Assembly: GCF_000002235.5 (NCBI RefSeq)
Contig: NW_022145543.1
Location: 1,488,001-1,552,000, forward strand
From: Strongylocentrotus purpuratus
Taxonomy: Eukaryota > Echinodermata > Echinoidea > Camarodonta > Strongylocentrotidae
Reading direction: 5' to 3'
Length of the DNA: 64,000 nt
Numbering within the stretch: position 1 is the stretch's first letter; each line of letters starts with the position of its first letter. This document shows, piece after piece, positions 28,701-40,700 of the stretch. The notes under the pieces are model-generated. The model was not told the DNA's origin. It did not search any database and saw nothing but the letters and a program-made list of their open reading frames with translations. A program made the position numbers and the translations under genes.

Positions 28701-31700
28701 TTCACACAGTAAAAATTAAAAGTTAAACATAGCCAAAGCTGATTTTACAGATGACTGTCGGGGACAGGTTCATTTTCAAGGCAAAAATACAGAGGACCCA
28801 CAGTGTATGAAGAAGATCAACTCTAGCTATTAAAGCATGCTAGAGTTGATCTTCTCCATACATGATTGCAAGACCAAGGGAAGCGGAAGGGCTCTTTCAC
28901 ACCATACAGGTACAAATGTAATTGAACCACCGGTTAACCAGAGTTCATCTTCAAGAAAGTTGTCAGAATGTAGGTTCTTTCACACCTCCATGAGAAAGAA
29001 TTACAACATGTACAATACAGGCACAAAATCTAGTAGAAAACCAACAACCAATGCTTTTAAGCTTAACCAGAGCCTATCTTTTCCCCCTACCCCCCCCCCC
29101 CCAAAAAAAAATGCTAGTGTTTATGATACATGTACATGTACTGTACTGTACGTCAATTGATCTGTATAACCTTTGACCAGACGATCCCAAAATCTCATCA
29201 CTTTGCTCCCTACAGTGATTTTCACAACACGTAGTTACAGGTTTCAAGTTCATCGAGAGTTATGTGACCATTCACAATTGTTATGAGAGCGGCATCTACA
29301 CTGCAAAAATCAGTGAAATTTCTGACGGCTTTAAAAAAAAAAATTCAGAGGTGGATTTTTTTTCCTTCTAATTTCAGTTTTATCTCGTGTTTGCCGGTAG
29401 TTGGTTAGCGACTTCTGACGAAACACCGGAATCTGAGAAAAATGGATGATTTTTGCTTGCATTATAAATGTAGCCTCAGTTCTGTGGTGATGATACACAC
29501 CAATTTTGTTATTAGTGTACATCACCATATTGCATGACTCAAATTAGTAATTCACACAAGGCAATAAAATGGCTAAAACCCTTAGATTTCATTGTACATG
29601 TACATGTACAATACCTAATGTACAATGTAAATTAACTGTTATGATCCTTGACCTTTCACCTATTTACCCCCCAAATCAGATTATCTTCATAAGGTGATAC
29701 ATATATTGTAACAAGTTTAAAGTTATTAAGTGGTTCTTGACATATGGCGCGATAATGAGACTAAAACCTGTATTTCAAAAATTGACATCTATGACCTACT
29801 GTACATTGTACTACATTATGTATGGCCTTTTCCCAAAATCTAAACAAATCGTCTTCCTATAGTGATTACCACCAAGTTCAAAGTTCCCACCTCAAGTGGT
29901 TCTAGAGATATTACGTTAAGGAAAGGCAGGCTGGACAGACAACCCAAAAACATAATTTATGCCAGTCTAACACCACCTTCGATGGGCGGAGCCAATAAAA
30001 AAAAGGATGTGTATTTGACAATACTTTTCAGTTCATTTCACTAAGCTATCATGGTCAGTGACTTCAAGCTTTGCTACCCACTGAACTGATCAAATAAAAG
30101 ATACAAGAGCTCTTCTTTTTCTAGGATTCCTTTATAGGGTTTAAGAAGCTATTTCGCAAATTGCTACTATATACATTGTTTAATTTTTTCCATGAGTGCA
30201 CATAATTCGCAGATCAGCGGATCAAAGCAGGTTTATTTTGAAACAATTTACTTTTTACCAGGTAAAACTAATGTATTTTACTCTTAATAAAATGATGTCA
30301 CAATTTCAAACAAGTGAAAATGCCTTCCCAAAAAGTAAAGTGAACAAAAGTGTGTATGTCTGTCGATGCATCTTACATACATGTACATCTAAAGCAGGTT
30401 TAAAAGAAAAAGAATATTTTCTTTTCAATATTGTACAGTGCCTGCAAGAGTCAAAGCACTGAACTGTACATGTACAGTGTTCAAAGCATACTTTATAGGG
30501 ACTGGGCGAATGATCATAAAGAAAGGATTAAGTACTCATATAGTTTTTAACTGGGAAAGATTGAATAGCTGTGAATTTCAGAGTTAAGGTAAAAACACTT
30601 CAGTGCACACAGACATAGTGACATACCCATGTGGGTACATTGTATATTTCAACAATACATGTAATGTATAATATGGGACTATACACACACATGTGGAATG
30701 AAAATTGTTCCAAAAGTTTTGAATCATTATTTGAAATATCTGGGAAATAAAGAGCAATACTTTTCATACAACTTGCTGCAATGACATTCTTCCAAATAGG
30801 ATTAAGATAATGATGAAAACATGGAATTCTTTTTCACCTTGATCCGCTGTACCCAACCATCTCTTTAAAAAGGTATGGCTATAAGGAAGTGAGCGAAACC
30901 CATGCTTTAAAGCAAGCTCAAAGTTCACCATTTCTACCCGTGTTTGTGTTCAACAGCAAATTAAACAATATACAGAGCCATAGATCTCTATGCATCTATA
31001 ACCACTGAAATGAGCATACATGTACCTGCACACAATACAATCTTTGCAATTGAACCACTCTTATAGTCTACTGCTGAGCGTGTATGCCTGGCTTTCAGTT
31101 ATTCAATGACAATTTGGGCTGCAACGTCATGGTCCTGTAATCATGACTCAAATGTACACTACAAGTACAACCACAATGCATATCATTGATATCAAGCACA
31201 TATCAAGCATGTGAATCAAAAATGTAACTGAAACAAATGAAAGCACAATTTCCAAGCCGTTACACATGCACAGTTGGTGCATAAAAACTGTGTTCGTCCC
31301 TGTCTTAATATGTTCAAGTACTGTACATAAAGCATTATCAATCAAGGTTGATGCTGGGAAAACACAGGCCAAGGTTTATCCCTGAACTTTTCCTTTATTT
31401 GGTGTGTACAAAATGTGTATTTAACAAACCATGACCGTGCAGTGTGGATGCAGCACTTACTTAATGTTACAAGTCATGTACATTGTGCCAGTTCTCTATA
31501 ATCAAGAAGTTGAATTAATCAACATTTACTGTATTCACAATTGTACATGGACTCATGGACATCTACAATGTACATGTACACTGTATCCATTTCTTTAATG
31601 CCTATAAATGTACATGTACAGTGTACATAGATATTGATTATCCCTGCTACAGGACTGCAGTATGTTAGGCCTTTATTATGCTAAATGTACGGTACTTGTG

Positions 31701-34700
31701 TACATTTTATATACAGGGACTCACAAGTCACAATACAACGAAATGTGATACAATCTTTCTCAATGCATTGTAACAAATGATTGAACTCTGATGGAAGTAC
31801 ACTGTACCAAGATTACCTAAACAAGCATATCATAAAGATACGGGTATGGCCACAGGTGTGTAGTATCATGTTACACTTTACAGTCTACAGTCTACAGTAC
31901 ATGTAGTCTATTAATCACAGTCTGTACTCGACTACCATCTTTTTAGTCATAAAAGTCATTTACAACCGAAAGATATTCAAATTTAATTGCATAAACAAAA
32001 TTATGAGCTCTCTATAGCCTATGGGGTGGATCCTAGTTACTGAGGATATAAAATGTATACATTGTAGGTCTTTGTGTACATGTACTTCATCAATGCATTA
32101 TTTCAGTGAAAGTGATTGGTAAAATCATAATAACAGTGAATACTGTACAAGATGCAAAATACAGAAAGAGATTTGTTTCCATTCTTTTGTTTTGGTTGGG
32201 GGGGGGGGTTCTGTGCCACCAATAATTAAAAAAATTAGTCAAATGTAGTTGCCATGTTGGGCATTGAGCTCTGACTATGGTGTACTCAATATTCTACATA
32301 AATGGCATCTACATGTATGAATAGTGTACATACATTGTTCAAATCCATTTCATACATGTACGAAATGCTGATAGACCAACACCAGGAAACACCTTCTTTC
32401 CAGAACATCTGGTTTTCAAGGATTTCAACTATGCTGCAATGTTCACCATAAAACAAACTTTTGTGCAATATAGTATTCACTTATGGATTTTAAAGAGTCA
32501 GGATATGATGGAAAACTTTATTTAATTGTTCAAGTGATGCTCTATTGGCTCAAAACAATGACAAACCCTTGCTACAGTGTACATGTAAATGGCTCAAGTT
32601 TTAGGTTGTGTGTGTACACTGTACAGTACAATGCAACAGAGTTTTAATACTCCTACAGGACATGGTGAAATAATTGATCATTTTTGTGTTCAAAGTGCCA
32701 AGTTACAACTTTTTTCATTTATCTATTACAGATAATTGTGACGTGTACATGTACATTTTAGATGTAGCCTACATTAAGCCATACGGTTTGTCAGGCAATG
32801 CAATTTGCATTCTGACTATACACGTACAACTAAACAGGTGAATGCTATACATGTACAGTGTACAGGTGTGTGCATGTATCTCATCAGCTAGTAAGCAAAT
32901 ATTAATCGACTACGAGACTACGAGGGTAATGGTGCAAACTATCATCGCCGAGCTGATCTCGGGGCTACTATCTTCTCGAGCCGCAAGGCGAGGGAAGATG
33001 GTAGCCCCGAGATCACCGAGGCGATGATAGTTTGTATCCATTGCCCGAGTAAAGGAGGTTAACATTTGTTTTATATCCCACATCGGCAATAAGGTCTATT
33101 TAAAGTGAATTTTACATAATAATAAGAACTGATTCTGCAGACAGCTTAAGCCCCAGTCCCATATAAAGCCGGACCAGCACGGACGAGCACGGACCACTCC
33201 GGACCATCCCGGACCATGGTCTGGGGTGATCCGGGATGGTCCGGGATGTTTTGTTCAAAAAAAGTGTGATGCTTTTAAGCTACAGTCCCATATATGTCCC
33301 GGACCGTCCCGGACCATCCCGGACCCCATCCGGGGTGATCCGGGATTCGGTCCGTGTTGACACCGTGTTGGCACCGGGGTGGTCCTGGATGGTCCTGGAT
33401 GGTCCTGGATGGTCCTGGATGGTCCTGGGCGGTCAATAACTCACTCCCGGACTGCCACGGATCAACACGGACCGCCCCGGCGCCACTACGGATGACCCCG
33501 GACCCAGCACGGTGGCTACACGGATCACCCCGGATCAAACTATTGTCCCGGACCGTCCCGGACCACCCCGGCAGTTTTTGACCGTCAAAAACATCCGGGG
33601 TCGACTCCCGGACCGCCCAGGACCATCCAGGACCATCCAGGACCATCCAGGACCACCCCGGTGCCAACACGGTGTCAACACGGACCGAATCCCGGATCAC
33701 CCCGGATGGGGTCCGGGATGGTCCGGGACGGTCCGGGACGTATATGGGACTGTAGCTTTAGCTTCAGCTAGATTTTACAAAGTAGGCTTGGGAGCGAGAG
33801 CCGAGTACCCGACTCTAACCGATTCTGAAATCCAGAACCGAGGAGTCGACTCCAATCTCTAGAGAGTCGATTACTCGAGCACGTCGGTTCCGAGAAAAGG
33901 AGACTCGGTTCCAAGATAAGAACCGAGTCTTTGGCGCTGGAGTCGACTCCACAGCACCACAAATCAAAGAGATACTTTGCAAAAAACATTGCCCGAACGA
34001 ACTGGAGTCGATTCCACAGCATAGAGAATGAACAAAATCAGCTCTGTCAAAGCAGAATGCATGCGAGCGATGGGCGCACTAACAGCATGCTGTTTTGATA
34101 CACACATTTGAGTGTGTACCTTCTTCTAGTACTATGCATCAGAGTGATCGAGTGAGGTGTGTGTAGCACTGCTGTGTGTTGCCCCCTGTAACTGCCCCCC
34201 CCCCCCCAGCTGAACGTTTGACCTTTGATGAATTGCGCAAGAGTGTTGGAACAATGACCCCATTTTCTCTCCTCTTGGAGCGTGTGTGACAATGATCAAA
34301 GGAGTTGATTCATGCAGGGACATGCTTCCTGATTCATGTTTTCTCTCGTACGCAAACTGATTTATGTGACTTTGTTTTTGCTCTCTCTCTCTCTCTCTAT
34401 CCCTAGTCTCCCCTTCCCCTAGACATCAGACGTTTAGTTTTCTTCCTCAAATAAACTAAATTCACACAACTCACAATTTCCTCCTCCTTTCTCTCCCTTG
34501 AATTCTCCTCATCGGGTTTTTTTTCTTCTTAAAAATAAGTTTGACAGGTCTACAATTTACATGTACATTCCCCCACCCCCTATCTCTTGTATCCTTCAGT
34601 TATTTTTTTTCCTCGCGCCATCTCTAATAGTGGCTGAAAATGCAGACTAGTTATTCCAAAACCACGATCTAGCGCTGTTATCTGTTGTTTAGAGAGCACG

Positions 34701-37700
34701 TGGTTAGCAGTATCCATGGGAATGGAGTGCCACGCGCTGGGGCTGGTTTACACTCAGCTCTTAGATAAAGATAGGTCCCTGGGAGGAGAGCCAGCGGGCC
34801 AGGCATAATTCGGATATATTTCATTTATTTTAGGCAGGGAATCAGAATCTTTAGTTTTACATGACGACTTCTTACTCTGATAATGGATTGTTTACTGTAA
34901 TAGTGGAAATAATTGTTCTGCATATCTTACATTTTAGCAGTGTAAGTACGAGTTGATTATTCCATCATTCTACCTTGAAGTTTAGAATTTAAAATAGACG
35001 TAGGGTCTAACATGTTTTTGTTTGTTTACATTGTTGCCAAGTTATAATGAGTTATTAAATAATTAATTACTTTATTAGCAGTGGTCATGTTTTTTTCTCG
35101 ATTTGATCGAAAGTAGTAAAATAAATCATTTCATAACTGTTTATAAAGGTCTGCACTTTGATCTTCTTTATTGTTTGAATGTAATTGTAGAGATATCATG
35201 AGATGAAACAGATATAAACACAACATCAATTTACACACACAAGTCACACATACAGTCATACTTTTTATACTCATTTTTCAAAGTAAAGTTTTCCAAAAAA
35301 ATATCATAGAAAATCATCTATTGCTATCAGTGCCACTGCTGAGTGGAGACGACATGCACAGTACATAACGTACAGTGTGTAAACACCTCCCTGGTGTGTG
35401 TGTGGCCTTGACAGCATTGTGGCTTCAATTACATGTACTGTATCTGGTAGCCAGCGGGAGTCGATTCCACTTGGAACCGAGGCCGAGAGTGGGAACCGGA
35501 GTCGGTTCTCATCAACAAGGGAACCGCCCAAGCCTATTACAAAGCGCAACATGCATACATGTACATGTAATACAGTCGATGCGCGCTCATTTGACATTGA
35601 CATTGACTTTGACATTTCGCGTAACCTACTTTGCTAAGCGTATTCAATGGGCAAGGGGGGGCAAGTGGGATAGCAGCAAAAAATTACTTTACAATAAGTA
35701 CTATCTCAGGTAGATAGTACTTATCTATACCATTTTCGTGCTCTGTACAATCGCAATGCAAACAACTATACATGAGGGATATAATAAACTTTATTACATG
35801 TACCAGCCAGTATACAGATGGAAAATAGCAATTATCAGAGAGAAAGATATCTACAAGTACATCGTCTACAGTCTAAACGCTGTACATTGTACATGTACAG
35901 TACTAGAATTTCAAAGCATACTATCGCGTGCTATGCACTTGTAATTGTGCTGGCATCATATCCAATTTGCAAAATGACCAAGATTCAATTTCAATTTTCA
36001 AACCTTACTACCATCAGTCATGTCAGCCAGAGACAAGATTAATCAAATAACCACAAGTCTACCCTCTTATCCTCTACAATTGTTTCTTCCAAATACAAAG
36101 TGAGAACCAGCAAGTAATATTATGCAGACAATGTTGATGTGTTCACTATTGTGGGACTGCAAAGAATTTTTTTATCCTACAGAGACAAGAGTTCGTCGGC
36201 CGGGTGGCAGAAGGGCGTTAGCGCGCGAGCGAGTCGAAAACTACTTTTTGAATTATTCGCATTTAAAAATTTGTTTTATATTTAAACTGCTTTCCGTCCC
36301 AAAATTGGTTTATAACATAATAGAAATGTTGTAGTAGAACACGGCCACAATTTTTTTCTCGGAAATAATTCAGTTTTATAAAAGCTTGAGGCAATTTAGT
36401 GCTAACGCCCTTCTGCTTAAAGTTTCATTATTGACCTGAAATTCCAGCTAACTCCCTTCTGCCAGCCAGGTGACGAGTTTATGGCTTCATTCAAGGTTCA
36501 GTTGTGTACTTTTTCTATAAACAAGCATGTTTCTCATCCTTCATCCCATTCTTTGCTGTAAGTAGTACAACCTCATCTACATGTACATTAAATGCTGTTT
36601 CTAGGCATAATGTGTCTCTAAAAAAAGAAATTAATACAAGTGTGTATTGTACTACCAGGAAGAACTCTCTCTGTTATTTTAAAACATGGCTGGGTATATT
36701 TCTCACTTGAAAGTTGAAACCGAGCATTGTGGGCGACAGTGGCCTAGGGATAAAATTTGCAGAGTCTAATGGATTTTTTTCTTCAGAGTAACACTATATG
36801 AAAATATCTCACTTGAAGTTTCTAGTCATAGCCATTTTTTTTATTACACTAGTAAAGACCACTGAGAGTTGATCTAAAAATTTAATATTGATGATGAATT
36901 TCATTATAGCCTGGGCTTTTCTTTCCTCATGAGAGAACCATTAAAGTTGGCCGCCCTTGGCTGTGACACTGCTTGTATAACAATATCATCATTACAAAGT
37001 GTGCAATATCATTACTGGAACATCTCCAACTTCCTGATATGTTGTGTGCTTGGTTGAAGGGATCCTTGATGATCTTGGCAAAATGGTCTGGACTAAGTAT
37101 GAGACTCAATGAATGAGGTACCTGTACATGTAGCATATCACTTTGACTATCCATGGACGATCTTCAGTCCTTAGAGTTTTACTACGAAAACAGTCAAACC
37201 AATTTTAGACAACAAAATGACAAAATACAGGCCTAAAGATACAGTGTATCGCACCAGTTCTGTATGCTCTACACTGTTAATGCAAATGCATGCAATCATG
37301 TGGCAGTTTAATAAATGTCCTCAAATAAGGACAACGTTAGCCTTCATCTCTCTCTCTCTTTTTCATTTATAAAAAACTATCAGCGAGAGGCTTGGTCACT
37401 CTTTCATGTTTTTTGATGTTCTGCTTCTGGACTGGATCCTAGATTTGACAAGGACACTGGGGCTGTACCTGTGGAACCCAAGACACTGGGGTCATTAAAC
37501 CCTAATATCAGTGACTGAGGCTTTTAAACGATGGACCTTAAAGGTAATACAAAGTTTTGGGGAATTTTGAAAATTGGGTGGATAGTGATTCTTTACAATT
37601 TTGATATATTTGAATGCCCCTGTGGATGTATTATAAGCACTAGAAAATTTAGCCCCTAAAACACATCTGCTTTCGAGAAAAATTGAATATAAAAATTTAC

Positions 37701-40700
37701 CGGTGCTCCCGGTAAATTTTGATAAATTTCAAATAGCGCATACGGCCGTACAATGGTAGCTGCGACCATGAAAATCTCAGAATATGTAGTTGTGATATAT
37801 AATTTCCAAACGGGAATAGCTAATCGGTCGATTTTAGTCAAGAAATGTTGCTTTATGGCTTAATTAATATCGTGACCTTGAGAGGGAGCTATACATCATA
37901 AAGACTTTATTATTTACAATTTCATAACTTTAGACTCGATTTCAACCGCGACGACGATCAATGAATATTGTAGGATCGCATTTGCCTCCAATATGCTCCT
38001 TTGAACCAGATTCATGACCCCATACCAAAACTTTGTATTACCTTTAAACACATTAGCGCCACAAACTCCTGTTATGTGCACTGTCAGAGGTTACAAAAAC
38101 CATTGAAAATCAGGGAAAGCTAATGTACAAATGTACATGTAGTGCAATCAAATTTTAAAGAAAATGTTTTCACCTGTCTTTTCAGGCTTAATGAATTAAT
38201 AACCCACCCATAGTTTATCAAAATTACCACTGCCAGTCCCATGGTTTCATTTTCTGACAGAATAAGTCTGTACTAGCTGGATGATGACCTTACTTACTTA
38301 CCGTATTTGCCGGCGTAAAGGCCGCACCCCCGCATAGGCCGCACCCCCGATTTTGACATTTACAACAACAACAACAACAACAACAAAAAATCTTTTTTTT
38401 TTTTTTTTTTTTTTTTTGGTGTTGTTTTGCTGCCGAAAACCCACGCGTGGAAGGACCTTCATTTAACATCGAGGTGCAGTTAAAGGCGCTGATTTGTGCT
38501 TGTAAACTTGTCACAAATAATAGTAACAATGTCGTTTTTAGAAGAATGTGTAAGATCATTAATGTGAATTAAAAACAATAAAGTACCTCATGTTGTGGTA
38601 CACCCTTTTGTTATAGAAAAAAATTTGAGGAACTATTATTATAAACTACATATTGAGATCTATTAGAAAGATTACTTTCAAACCAAGATGACAGTCAAAT
38701 TTTAGTGTTGTTGTAGTTTCCGAGTGGTGAGTCAACACACTGATTACTGAGCTGGGAGACATTGCCAGGCATAGCGCCATAAATCGAAACTAAAAAAAAT
38801 AAATTAAAAAAAAAATTAAAAAAATTTAAAAAAGGCCGCACCCCGACTTTTTGATATTTTCTCTTCCAAAAATACTGCGGCCTATATGCCGGCAAATACG
38901 GTACTTTACTTTACTTTACTTTAATACACAATGTTGTAGGTCTAAGCCTGTTCATTGATCCAGGATTCTTCCATGGTAACTGCGATTTGTGGAGGGCGGA
39001 GGTTGTGTAATAATATGAAACAACAGACTCAACAGGATTAACACCTACTGGGCCTGTGCAGGTAACAAAACTTGTTGAGCTGAGCTTCTTGATAAAAAAA
39101 CATTTGAACTCTCTCCATAATTGAAGTGATTTCACTGTGAACAAGCACCATTCAGAGATTCCATGATGATTTTCATGAGGCATTTCACAGTGACTTTGTA
39201 CAGAGACTTTCACATTTATGAGCCATAAATCCTTGGGAAGACTAACAACCCATAAAAGCAGACCGTGAACTGGGGGTATTTTATCAAGCGGAATCCATTT
39301 TTGCATTGCCTGCGCATGGATCGGGAAAACGAAACCTGCTGAGAGCCGAAGAAAAAATTGTCTGAAGACATTCCTTTTTGTAAAGGATGCGATTTGTCCG
39401 CGTTTCCGAGGATATCCTCGTTTATGCGGACGATCTTCATTCTTTGACCAGCGCCCCTACTAATAGGAGGCTAGTTGGCTCGGTTGGTAAAGCGTCTGCC
39501 TGTCTAACTAAAGATCTCGGGTTCGAATCCCAGGGGGTAGGGGTAGGGGGCGGGGTAGGGGGCGGGGCAAGGGGTAGGGGGCGGGGCGGCGAGCCGGAGG
39601 GGAGGGTAGTGACCGATCCAGGTAAACACGGCCCCACTAAAAATAGGGAGGCCAATGCCCGGGCGTAAGGCTTCTACACCTACGATTTGTGCGCTCGTCG
39701 CCCACTTCAAAAAATTAGCAAAGGGAAAAAAATGATGTAAAAATAAAAATTGAAGAAAATATGAAAAGAAAATACAATTATACATTTCACAACATACCTA
39801 TAATCACGGATCTGTAACAGTCTTTCACCATTTGTTGACAATCTTGCAGATTTTGACGTTTTTTAATCCAATAATTGTGGTTGCAGACGACCTTGACGCA
39901 CTCGCACCACCGACTAAGAAAATCCTAGAGGGCGTAGAGGTTTGCTCACTAAAAACCTTCTCATTGGCAGAAGGTAGACCCTAAAAATATGGGATCCGTT
40001 TTGAGTAAAGAACTTTTGATAGAGATCAACATTTCAGATGTTCACAATTGCCACTTCTAACAACTAGAAAATATAAAGAAAAAAGATTATATCTTTTTAA
40101 ATACAGATTTTTACAAACTGAACATTCGAAAGTAGATAGAGTACGATGTTTCTGTCAATCTTGCGTTGGTTTGAGCCCTATAGCTACATCCATCTCAAAA
40201 TGAGAAGGAAAACAGTGAACAGTGACGTCATTGTTCGCGCCAAAAATAAAGGGTATTGCGACATAATCTGAGCTCCGGTCAGAGCGTGCCCAAAGCGTAG
40301 TCTTATTTATAGACCCTAGTACCTTATTCTCACAGCACTAGATACGAGTGTCGTGCAGTAATGTATGAGAAGTGTTAAAAAAGATATTTCAGTAAAAAAA
40401 AAGTCTACGTGAGCAGTCTATACTCCAATTGAGAATTGAAATGAAAGCCATGATTTGAAGGTGTGTGTTGTATATGATACATGGTTAGTGAGTGTGTATG
40501 TTACGTATAGCGAAAGGGAGAGAGAGAGAGAGTGAGAGAAATATTAGTACACGTACGTTGCATGCATGGATGTGCGCTATGATTGTGTTCGCTGCAAGAT
40601 GGATTTTAATTGGACCTCGTAACTTCTCGATCGTTGATAATAAGGAATACTCATGAGGAAATCAAATTATTGGAATACACATCTAAGGTAAATATCAATG

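Noticed and set aside
33275..33862. Overlapping reading frames on both strands encoding [15 protein letters not shown] repeats
   Set aside because: Both are translations of the same palindromic 10-bp repeat; the frames exist because the DNA is self-complementary and GC-rich, not because they are genes.
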